A stretch of DNA of 5,880 nucleotides, from contig JBDSTZ010000603.1 in the NCBI GenBank assembly GCA_039927975.1, positions 1 through 5,880 of the forward strand. The letters are read 5' to 3'. The notes beneath the pieces were generated by a model, which did not search any database, had not been told where the DNA came from, and saw only the letters and a list, made by a program, of their open reading frames with translations. This document shows positions 1-5,736 of this stretch, one piece after another. The position numbers were made by a program, and so were the translations under genes. The DNA comes from JBDSTZ01 sp039927975. GTDB taxonomy: Bacteria; Pseudomonadota; Gammaproteobacteria; Burkholderiales; Burkholderiaceae_D. Every line of letters starts with the position of its first letter. Positions within the stretch are counted from its first letter, which is position 1.

Positions 1-128
1 CTATGACGTCCTCGGCAATCCAATTTCACCCAACTTTCACCGGTGAAAGCGGAATCGCCATCAAACTCCGGCCGCAAGCGCATCAAGAAGCCTGAATCAA
101 ATTCCATCTGCCGCGCACACTCCTAGCG
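1..128. other. Left flank, no assignable gene
   Basis: No gene can be assigned here with confidence. A minus-strand frame starting with ATG at 107 stays open to the window edge (35 codons). It is preceded by AGGAG at 124-120, a rather long 12 bases from the ATG, and it begins 21 bases after the transporter stop, so it could be a third gene of the EVE-transporter operon. On the plus strand one frame is open from the left edge to TGA at 93-95 and another to TGA at 44-46, so the tail of a convergent gene is equally possible. Frames this short prove little, and sequence to the left would settle it. Confidence 0.3.
24..49. promoter_or_regulatory. Palindrome with three TTTCACC half-sites, possible operator
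   Basis: Positions 34-49 read CTTTCACCGGTGAAAG, a perfect 16-bp palindrome. The half-site TTTCACC occurs a second time in direct orientation at 24-30, giving two direct copies and one inverted copy within 26 bases. This layout resembles a binding site for a dimeric regulator with an extra half-site. As RNA the palindrome would make only a stem with a tiny loop and no T-tract follows, so it is a poor terminator. The regulator and target gene are unknown; the function is inferred. Confidence 0.35.
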
Positions 129-932
129 TTACTGCATCGACTTCCACAACATGTACGCGGCCAGCGCGTACAGCACCAGCGCGAAAATCTTGCGCAGCTG
201 CGCCACCGGCAAGCGGTGCGCGGTGCGCGCGCCGAGCGGCGCCATGCAGACGCTGGCGGCGGCGATTACCGCCAGCGCCGGCAGGTAGATGAAGCCGAGG
301 CTGTGGGGCGGCAAGCCGGCCGCGTGCCAACCGAAGTAGATGTTCGACAGTGTGCCCGCCAGCGCGATCGGAAAGCCGAGCGCGGCGCTGGTGGCGACGG
401 CGTTGTGGATCTTCACGCCGCACCAGCTCATGAAGGGAATCGAGACGAAACCGCCGCCCGCGCCGACCAGGCCGGCCAAGGTGCCGATACCGCCGCCAGC
501 AAGCAGCATCCCGGCCGGTCCGGGCAAACCGCGCGCGGCCTTCGGCTTCATGTTGATCAGCAGCTGGGTGGCGGAGAAGGCGACGAAGATGGCGAAGAAC
601 AGCGCCAGCGCCGAGGAATTCATTTGCTTGCCGATCCACGGTCCGAGCCAGGAGCCGAGCACAATGCCGGGCGCCAGCAGGCGCACCACCGGCCACAACA
701 CGGCGCCGTGCAGGTGGTGGGCGCGAACGGAAGAAATCGAGGTGAAGAAAATCGTCGCCAGCGAGGTGGCGATGGCCATGTGGACCACCAGCTCGGGCGC
801 GAAATGGCGCGCGGTGAAAATCATGGTTATGAAAGGCACCAGCACCATGCCGCCGCCGATGCCAAGCAGGCCGGCCGCAAAACCGCCGCCGGCGCCCATG
901 ACAAGCAAAATGAGGATCAGGCCAAGATCCAT
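129..932 (-). CDS. TSUP-family (TauE/SafE, DUF81) membrane transporter
   Basis: A 267-aa inner-membrane protein of the TauE/SafE (TSUP) family, whose characterised members move sulfite, sulfoacetate, sulfonates or related organic anions; the substrate here cannot be read from sequence. The internal duplication typical of the family is plain: GLLGIGGGMVLVPF at residues 21-34 recurs as GLVGAGGGFVSIPF at 154-167, each followed by an ATS-containing helix (about 53-70 and 180-200). Hydrophobic stretches suggest seven to eight membrane segments. The start at 932 was chosen because the protein then begins with the first membrane helix and the ATG overlaps the EVE gene stop by one base (TGATG). A longer frame reaching 1064 would only duplicate EVE coding sequence. 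AGGA lies about 12 bases upstream, so translational coupling to the EVE gene is likely. No terminator is visible after the TAA. Confidence 0.9.
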   Translation of the reverse strand: MDLGLILILLVMGAGGGFAAGLLGIGGGMVLVPFITMIFTARHFAPELVVHMAIATSLATIFFTSISSVRAHHLHGAVLWPVVRLLAPGIVLGSWLGPWIGKQMNSSALALFFAIFVAFSATQLLINMKPKAARGLPGPAGMLLAGGGIGTLAGLVGAGGGFVSIPFMSWCGVKIHNAVATSAALGFPIALAGTLSNIYFGWHAAGLPPHSLGFIYLPALAVIAAASVCMAPLGARTAHRLPVAQLRKIFALVLYALAAYMLWKSMQ

Positions 933-1492
933 CAGCTGCTTTTTCCTGCCGCGGTTTTGGCGGACGTTTTTGCCGACGTTTTTGCGGATGCTTTCGGCGC
1001 GGTTTCCACCGCCTTCAACGATTCCACCGGCGATCCGCCGACACGCTTGACGATGGCTTTCCACTGCGTCGCGCTGACGGGCGACACCGACAGGCGGCTG
1101 CCCTTCCGCAGCAGGACCATGTCTTCCAGTTCGGGCATGGCGCGTAAATCGGCCAGCGGCAAATAGGCGCCCTGCTTTACCGCGCGCACGTCGACCGATA
1201 TCCAGCGCGGTGTTTCGCGGCTGGCCTTTGGATCGTAATAGGGGCTGGCGGAATCGAATTGCGATTCGTCCGGATAGGCGGCGCTGGCCACTTCGGCGAT
1301 GCCGGCCACGCCCGGCACGGCGCAGCTGGAGTGATAAAACAGGACGCCGTCGCCGGGCTGCATTTCGTCGCGCATGAAGTTGCGCGCCTGATAGTTGCGG
1401 ACGCCGAACCAGGCGACCGTGTGGTTCTTCGCAGCCAGCACGTCGTCGAAACTGACTTCGTCAGGTTCGGATTTCATCAACCAATAGCGCAT
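932..1492 (-). CDS. EVE domain-containing protein
   Basis: A 186-aa EVE-domain protein. EVE belongs to the PUA/YTH-like fold and is thought to bind modified bases in RNA or DNA; the exact role of bacterial stand-alone EVE proteins is unsettled. Residues 1-150 show the family pattern: N-terminal MRYWLMKSEPDE, the GVRNYQARNFMRDEM block with its preceding Trp-Phe, LFYHSS, PGVAGIAEV, SPYYDPK, PRWISVDV, and RKGSRLSVSPV near the end of the domain. The last 35 or so residues are a Lys/Ala/Ser/Thr tail with three SAKT repeats, which is not part of the domain. The start at 1492 matches the family N-terminus; the longer frame to 1630 would run through the 6S RNA terminator. Only a weak GGA-type ribosome site precedes the ATG. 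The gene lies after the 6S terminator, so it probably has its own promoter, which I could not place. Its TGA overlaps the transporter ATG by one base. Confidence 0.92.
   Translation of the reverse strand: MRYWLMKSEPDEVSFDDVLAAKNHTVAWFGVRNYQARNFMRDEMQPGDGVLFYHSSCAVPGVAGIAEVASAAYPDESQFDSASPYYDPKASRETPRWISVDVRAVKQGAYLPLADLRAMPELEDMVLLRKGSRLSVSPVSATQWKAIVKRVGGSPVESLKAVETAPKASAKTSAKTSAKTAAGKSS
953..988 (-). repeat. Three 12-bp tandem repeats encoding SAKT in the EVE tail
   Basis: Three consecutive 12-bp units (953-964, 965-976, 977-988) with few differences encode SAKT three times, giving a positively charged, low-complexity C-terminus on the EVE protein. In-frame 12-bp repeats of this kind can change copy number without breaking the frame. 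The composition resembles lysine/alanine-rich nucleic-acid-binding tails, but that function is inferred. Confidence 0.75.
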
Positions 1493-1555
1493 GCGCGGCC
1501 GCTTTCCGATTTGGGGGCGTGGTGCATTATTTGAAACGCGCAAAAAACGCGCGCG

Positions 1556-1589
1556 AAAAAAAACGGCTGCCACAAACTGCTGGCAACCG
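1556..1589 (-). terminator. Intrinsic terminator after the 6S RNA gene
   Basis: On the minus strand CGGTTGCCA (1589-1581) pairs with TGGCAGCCG (1572-1564), a 9-bp stem with one T-G pair and an 8-base loop, followed directly by eight T residues (1563-1556). This is a strong rho-independent terminator. It lies downstream of the 6S RNA and before the EVE gene, so it should separate 6S transcription from the EVE-transporter pair and defines the 3' end of the 6S precursor. Confidence 0.85.
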
Positions 1590-1606
1590 CTTCCTGAATT
1601 AAGCCC

Positions 1607-1776
1607 CGCCTGTGCCGTTTTTGCCGGCATCCCGAACCAAACGGTTCAAGGTGGTCACAGTTAGTTCAATTTCGGGTTCGTCGGACTAGCGACGCTCACT
1701 CCCATCGAACATAATCCCGCAACCGGTGCACATAAATGGTTCAAGGAATATATGGCAATCGCGAACACCGCAGGGT
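1607..1776 (-). ncRNA. ssrS: 6S RNA
   Basis: 6S RNA binds the sigma-70 RNA polymerase holoenzyme by mimicking an open promoter and damps housekeeping transcription in stationary phase. Family-typical blocks are visible on the minus strand: the 5' segment CCTGCGGTGTTCGC, TTCCTTGAACC on the 5' side of the central bubble, CACCTTGAACCG on the 3' side, and the closing arm GGGATGCCGGCA. TGC-GGTGTTC near the 5' end pairs with GGATGCCGGCA (one bulged G and several G-T pairs), and the apex is a 5-bp hairpin CGTCG/CGACG around 1694-1679. The position just after zapA is the classical one. The 5' end is set from a promoter whose start should fall at 1776-1777. The 3' end is less certain: structure supports at least 1622, CAGG at 1612-1609 could pair with CCTG at 1774-1771, and the precursor probably runs to 1556. 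Confidence 0.88.
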
Positions 1777-1783
1777 GAGACGC

Positions 1784-1811
1784 AGTTTACTCCGTTGAAC
1801 TCACATGTCAA
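1784..1811 (-). promoter_or_regulatory. Sigma-70 promoter of the 6S RNA gene
   Basis: A perfect -35 TTGACA (1811-1806) is followed, after a 16-base spacer, by -10 TAAACT (1789-1784). The predicted start at about 1777-1776 coincides with the 5' end expected from the 6S RNA structure, which supports both calls. The -35 box begins 15 bases past the zapA stop, so 6S can be made independently of zapA transcription. Confidence 0.75.
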
Positions 1812-1825
1812 ACGAATTTGGCCGG

Positions 1826-2137
1826 TCAGAACAGATTTTCTTGCGGCGTGATGGCGTTGTCGACAACCTTGTGCATGGCCTCGAGTTTCTGCTTGACTTC
1901 CATGATCGAGAGGTCGGACAAGGGTCCCTGCGGCGCGCGCACCGAGAGGAATTCGGCCGACATGCTGATGGCCGCCATCACCGCGATGCGGTCGTTTCCC
2001 TTGACCTTGCCGGAGTCGCGCAGCGCGCACATCTTGCTGTCGAGGTAGGCGACGGCTTCCTGCAGCGTGCGTTCTTCGCCGGCCTTGCAGGCGAGGCGGT
2101 AGGGCTGGCCCATGATGGTTACGTCGAGCTGGATCAT
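1826..2137 (-). CDS. zapA: Cell division protein ZapA
   Basis: A 103-aa ZapA protein, the cytoplasmic FtsZ-binding factor that cross-links FtsZ protofilaments and stabilises the Z-ring. The N-terminal globular part starts IQLDVTIMGQPYRLAC with the family's buried beta strands and GEE turn, continues with the helix LQEAVAYLDSKMCALRDS, the conserved NDRIAVMAAISMSAEFL helix, and a C-terminal coiled-coil helix (about residues 75-95) used for tetramer formation. Length is close to the usual 100-110. The start at 2137 has GAGG (2148-2145) seven bases upstream and overlaps the previous gene's stop in an ATGA arrangement, so translation is probably coupled. The 6S RNA follows directly, as in many proteobacteria. 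Confidence 0.94.
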   Translation of the reverse strand: MIQLDVTIMGQPYRLACKAGEERTLQEAVAYLDSKMCALRDSGKVKGNDRIAVMAAISMSAEFLSVRAPQGPLSDLSIMEVKQKLEAMHKVVDNAITPQENLF

Positions 2138-2415
2138 CGGACTGCCTCGTCATCCGTTACGGAAAGGGTTGCGGCTTGGTTCGCCGGTTCATCTGTCACC
2201 GCGTGGCCGGCGGCGTCGGCCGGGTTCTGCGGCAAGGCCGCCAGCAGCGATTCGACGCGGCGCTGGGCTTCCGCCAGGCGGGCGTGGCAGCTGGTGTTTT
2301 CGGCGCTGAGCAGGGCGTTCGACTGGCGCAGGGCGGCGTTTTCGCGGCGCAAGGACAAGGTCAACTCGGCGAGGCGGTCGATTTTGTCGGAGAGGTCGTG
2401 GAATTCGGAGATCAT
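2134..2415 (-). CDS. ZapB-like / TIGR02449-type coiled-coil protein
   Basis: A 93-aa small protein encoded immediately upstream of zapA. Residues 1-62 form a heptad-patterned helix (FHDLSDKIDRLAELTLSLRR, then ENAALRQSN, then RLAEAQRRVESLLAAL) typical of ZapB/DUF904 and TIGR02449 proteins, which form antiparallel coiled coils and, in the case of ZapB, connect ZapA to the nucleoid at midcell. Residues 63-93 are an Ala/Pro/Asp/Glu-rich, probably disordered tail. The 4-base overlap with zapA and shared promoter suggest a joint role in Z-ring assembly. The ATG at 2415 is the only methionine start in the frame, has no Shine-Dalgarno sequence, and lies only five bases after a -10 box, so the mRNA may be leaderless. 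Short coiled coils are easy to confuse, so a true ZapB assignment is not claimed. Confidence 0.85.
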   Translation of the reverse strand: MISEFHDLSDKIDRLAELTLSLRRENAALRQSNALLSAENTSCHARLAEAQRRVESLLAALPQNPADAAGHAVTDEPANQAATLSVTDDEAVR

Positions 2416-2420
2416 TCGAC

Positions 2421-2450
2421 ACTATAGAACTTCGGGGGAACCGCAGTCAA
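2421..2450 (-). promoter_or_regulatory. Sigma-70 promoter of the zapB-like/zapA operon
   Basis: On the minus strand TTGACT (2450-2445) and TATAGT (2426-2421) are separated by 18 bases; each hexamer matches consensus at five of six positions. The -10 box ends five bases before the ATG at 2415, so the expected transcription start is the A of the ATG or a base next to it. It is back to back with the groES promoter. Confidence 0.65.
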
Positions 2451-2569
2451 CCGAATCGGCCCATTTGTCCGGCCGGGAATATTGCCGACATAGCACAATT
2501 TTCCGCCCTGTTCACCTGGCTTTGGTTTGCGCCAGATCAACCCTTGCTGCCAAATAACTCAGATGCCGA

Positions 2570-2599
2570 CTTGAAAAGCGACCTTATCGTCCCTATAAT
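2570..2599 (+). promoter_or_regulatory. groESL promoter, sigma-70 with sigma-32-like features
   Basis: TTGAAA (2571-2576) and a perfect TATAAT (2594-2599) with a 17-base spacer make a strong sigma-70 promoter. The same sequence also fits the heat-shock sigma-32 pattern in part: CTTGAAA (2570-2576), 14 bases, then CCCTATAA (2591-2598) against the consensus CCCCATNT. Dual recognition is therefore plausible. Transcription should start near 2605-2607, inside the CIRCE element. Confidence 0.8.
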
Positions 2600-2625
2600 T
2601 AGCACTCGTTAGCAGAGAGTGCTAA
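2599..2625. promoter_or_regulatory. CIRCE operator (HrcA binding site)
   Basis: TTAGCACTC (2599-2607), nine bases, then GAGTGCTAA (2617-2625): a perfect match to the CIRCE inverted repeat bound by the repressor HrcA. It starts on the last base of the -10 box and covers the transcription start, so bound HrcA should block RNA polymerase. Known biology: HrcA needs GroESL to stay active, so titration of GroEL by unfolded protein relieves repression. hrcA itself is not in the window. Confidence 0.97.
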
Positions 2626-2732
2626 CAACCCTTTCAAGCCGCGCCACGCGCTGGGGCGGCATGTTGGAACAACGGGGTGGCCGCTGGCCGCACCGAATGT
2701 ACGTCAAACCATTGAACTTTAAGGAGTTTTGC
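2626..2732 (+). other. Structured 5' leader of groES
   Basis: About 107 bases lie between CIRCE and the groES start. Two local hairpins are possible: GCCGC (2638-2642) with GCGGC (2656-2660) extended by CC/GG after a mismatch, and a GGTGGCC/GGCCGCACC stem around 2675-2693. The last 20 bases before AAGGAG are unstructured and AT-rich, leaving the ribosome site open, so an RNA thermometer is not apparent. The frame upstream of the groES ATG stays open to a GTG at 2619, but that GTG lies inside CIRCE and the extension matches no GroES N-terminus. Confidence 0.5.
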
Positions 2733-3023
2733 ATGAACCTTCGCCCATTGCACGATCGCGTCATCGTCAAGCGTCTCGACCAGGAAACCAAAACTGCGTC
2801 CGGCCTCATCATCCCTGATGCAGCTGCCGAAAAACCGGACCAAGGCGAAGTGCTCGCCATCGGTAACGGCAAAGTGCAAGACGACGGCAAAGTGCGTCCA
2901 CTGGAAGTCAAGGTTGGTGACCGTGTCCTGTTCGGCAAGTACTCGGGCCAGGCTGTCAAGGTCGACGGCGAAGAGCTGCTGGTCATGCGCGAAGAAGACA
3001 TCATGGCCGTGCTGGTCAAGTAA
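2733..3023 (+). CDS. groES: Co-chaperonin GroES (Hsp10)
   Basis: A 96-aa GroES, the heptameric lid that caps GroEL rings during ATP-driven protein folding in the cytoplasm. It begins MNLRPLHDRVIVKRL, the usual N-terminus, then has the mobile loop (ETKTASGLIIPDAAAEKP, about residues 17-34) that binds the GroEL apical domain, GEVLAIGNG, the VKVGDRVLFGKYSG block, and the C-terminal EELLVMREEDIMAVL segment. Length is typical. The start at 2733 is fixed by a strong AAGGAG at 2721-2726 six bases upstream. It is the first gene of the groESL operon, 46 bases ahead of groEL, and should be induced by heat through HrcA/CIRCE and probably sigma-32. Confidence 0.98.
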   Translation: MNLRPLHDRVIVKRLDQETKTASGLIIPDAAAEKPDQGEVLAIGNGKVQDDGKVRPLEVKVGDRVLFGKYSGQAVKVDGEELLVMREEDIMAVLVK

Positions 3024-3069
3024 TTCCCTCGCATTCAAGAATTCCACCCTGTAAGAACGGAGAAATAAC

Positions 3070-4725
<1,656 letters not shown>

Positions 4726-4727
4726 TT

Positions 4728-4770
4728 GCCGTCGGCAAGCTTTGACGGCATTGCGCGGTAAGGCAATGCC
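4728..4770 (+). other. Two overlapping hairpins after groEL
   Basis: GGCATTGC (4747-4754) pairs perfectly with GCAATGCC (4763-4770) around an 8-base loop. GCCGTC (4728-4733) can pair with GACGGC (4744-4749), which shares three bases with the first stem, so the two cannot form fully together. No T-tract follows, so these are not terminators themselves; they may protect the 3' end of the groESL mRNA. Confidence 0.55.
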
Positions 4771-4783
4771 ATTGATACAAGAG

Positions 4784-4816
4784 TGGCCATCGTTCGCGGT
4801 GGCCATTTTTATTTTT
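4784..4816 (+). terminator. Intrinsic terminator of groESL
   Basis: TGGCCATCG (4784-4792) pairs with CGGTGGCCA (4797-4805), a 9-bp stem with one T-G pair and a TTCG loop (4793-4796), followed by TTTTTATTTTT (4806-4816). This is a strong rho-independent terminator ending the chaperonin operon 59 bases after the groEL stop. Confidence 0.93.
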
Positions 4817-4969
4817 GGCGACGTGTTCGCCGATCTACACCCGCGCTGCGAACACCGCGCCGCGAAGGTAGCGAGCACGAATCCCGATGCGGCGCCAGCG
4901 CGGACTCGCGCAAAGCCGACTTGCCGGTGCAGAGGGACAAGTCGCTCCCCGATTAACGAAAAAGAAATA

Positions 4970-4999
4970 TTGACAGCAGAGCATGGTCGAGCCTAGACT
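4970..4999 (+). promoter_or_regulatory. Candidate sigma-70 promoter of the secreted-protein gene
   Basis: A perfect -35 TTGACA (4970-4975) is followed after 18 bases by TAGACT (4994-4999), four of six matches to the -10 consensus. A start near 5006 would give a leader of about 130 nt that includes the hairpin at 5056-5097. Confidence 0.5.
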
Positions 5000-5055
5000 C
5001 ATTTGGTTTCGCTATTCATAAATGATATGAAATGTTATATAGGCGCGACAACAGT

Positions 5056-5097
5056 GCCGAGGATGGGCTGTACTGCGTACAGCAGTCCTCCCTCGGC
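5056..5097 (+). other. Two-stem hairpin in the leader of the secreted-protein gene
   Basis: Outer stem GCCGAGG (5056-5062) with CCTCGGC (5091-5097), inner stem GCTGTAC (5067-5073) with GTACAGC (5077-5083) closed by a TGC loop; both stems are perfect 7-bp helices separated by an asymmetric internal loop (4 and 7 bases). GAGGA (5059-5063) could instead pair with TCCTC (5086-5090), so a switch between two outer helices is possible. No T-tract follows, so it is not an intrinsic terminator. It matches no riboswitch class I recognise. It may be an mRNA stabiliser, a protein-binding site or the core of a small RNA; this is inference. Confidence 0.65.
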
Positions 5098-5136
5098 TGA
5101 TTCAACTTGTTCCAATAACTCAAAAAGGAAGCAAAG

Positions 5137-5448
5137 ATGAAGACACTGACCACCCTGCTGGCCGCCCTCCTGGCCACCATTAGCGTTTCGGCAACGGCAG
5201 GCAACTACACTGCGCCGCTCTACAATCCTTATTACATATCTAACAGTCCAGGCACGCACTGTGGTGCAGTCAATTACGTCGAGTACAACACGTCCGCCGG
5301 AGGATCGGTTGAATACTTCTCGGTCCCCGTTATCGTCAACGGCTATGTCTATCAAATCACGGGCTCGGGCGGCAGCGTCCGCAGCTTTTCCTGCACGAAC
5401 GGCACGATCGATGTGCTGGACGACGAGGGTTATAGCGACTGGAATTAA
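5137..5448 (+). CDS. Secreted hypothetical protein, 103 aa
   Basis: I do not recognise a family. The protein has a clear Sec signal peptide: MK, a hydrophobic stretch (residues 4-17) and an A-T-A motif giving probable cleavage after A21. The mature part of about 82 residues is rich in Tyr, Asn, Ser and Gly, acidic at the end (DVLDDEGYSDWN), and carries exactly two cysteines, C42 (in THCGAV) and C86 (in SFSCTN), which could form one disulfide in the periplasm or outside the cell. Alternating hydrophobic residues (VEYFSVPVIVNGYVYQI, about 58-74) suggest a beta-sheet protein. AGGA at 5126-5129 seven bases before the ATG supports the start. The gene stands alone between its own promoter and a structured 3' region, and its codons look less GC-rich than those of groEL, hinting at an accessory gene. 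Confidence 0.75.
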   Translation: MKTLTTLLAALLATISVSATAGNYTAPLYNPYYISNSPGTHCGAVNYVEYNTSAGGSVEYFSVPVIVNGYVYQITGSGGSVRSFSCTNGTIDVLDDEGYSDWN

Positions 5449-5736
5449 ATAGCAAAGGCGGCGCGGCCGTGACGCCCTGCCGCTGTCGTGGTCAAGAGCG
5501 GCACTCCGGCGCAAGCAAGGAGCGCCGCCTCGTCACCCGGCGGCGGACGCCGATTTAACTCATCCACAAGCAAGCGTGACAACACTGCCTTTTCGGCAGG
5601 TTGCGCCCATGCGACAGACGGCACTTTTCCCGCCGGGCTCGCCCATCACTTGATTTTTAGCGCTTGTTATTTCCGTTCGGCAATATATACTTGGCCAATC
5701 GCGGTATTTACGCTGCGCATATCCCACGGAGACGTC
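5449..5736 (+). other. Intergenic region with GC-rich folded segment
   Basis: These 288 bases contain no credible gene. The first part (5456-5536) can fold: AGGCGGCGC (5456-5464) pairs with GCGCCGCCT (5522-5530), with TGCCGCT/AGCGGCA (5478-5484/5497-5503) nested inside, and GTGACG (5469-5474) can pair with CGTCAC (5531-5536) across the first helix. A small hairpin CTGCC/GGCAG lies at 5585-5599. No T-tract follows any of them, so the 3' end of the upstream transcript is not clear. The last 75 bases hold the promoter and ribosome site of the lipoprotein gene. Confidence 0.5.
5664..5691 (+). promoter_or_regulatory. Candidate sigma-70 promoter of the lipoprotein gene
   Basis: TTGTTA (5664-5669; four of six) and TATACT (5686-5691; five of six) with a 16-base spacer. 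The start would fall near 5698, giving a leader of roughly 40 nt that contains the GGAG ribosome site at 5728-5731. Confidence 0.55.

Larger units (their letters stand above)
4817..5136 (+). other. Intergenic region with leader of the secreted-protein gene
   Basis: These 320 bases hold no convincing gene. The first half is GC-rich and featureless to me. From about 4955 the sequence turns AT-rich, with a TTGACA-type promoter at 4970-4999 and a second candidate, an extended -10 TGTTATATA at 5033-5041 without a good -35. A strong hairpin follows at 5056-5097, then 39 unstructured bases up to the start codon with AGGA at 5126-5129. Short open frames such as 4742-4996 overlap the groEL terminator and are judged spurious. 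Confidence 0.6.

Noticed and set aside
933..1064. Upstream start at 1064 for the transporter
   Set aside because: It would overlap the EVE coding region by over 130 bases and add a hydrophilic extension ahead of the first membrane helix; the ATG at 932 fits the family.
216..1166. 316-aa and overlapping 236-aa plus-strand open frames
   Set aside because: Both are antisense to the well-supported transporter and EVE genes and have low-complexity Arg/Gly/Ala/Pro translations without recognisable domains.
1493..1630. Upstream start at 1630 for the EVE protein
   Set aside because: The extension is translated from the 6S RNA 3' region and its terminator and does not match the EVE N-terminus, which begins at MRYWLMKSEP.
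1686..2153. 155-aa minus-strand frame across zapA and the 6S RNA
   Set aside because: It is out of frame with zapA and mostly covers the 6S RNA gene; there is no domain and no separate ribosome site.
1805..2557. 250-aa plus-strand frame across zapA and the zapB-like gene
   Set aside because: It is antisense to two supported genes and crosses the divergent promoter region.
2619..2732. GTG-initiated N-terminal extension of groES
   Set aside because: The GTG is inside the CIRCE element, near the transcription start, and GroES proteins begin at the MNLRPLHDR methionine, which has a strong AAGGAG.
2700..2745. RNA thermometer masking the groES ribosome site
   Set aside because: The AAGGAG region is flanked by AT-rich sequence and only a weak 4-bp pairing (AAGG with CCTT at 2738-2741) is possible, with no ROSE or fourU pattern.
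5035..5514. 159-aa minus-strand frame opposite the secreted-protein gene
   Set aside because: The plus-strand gene has a signal peptide, ribosome site and promoter, while the antisense frame has an Arg/Val/Asp-rich shadow composition and crosses both structured regions.
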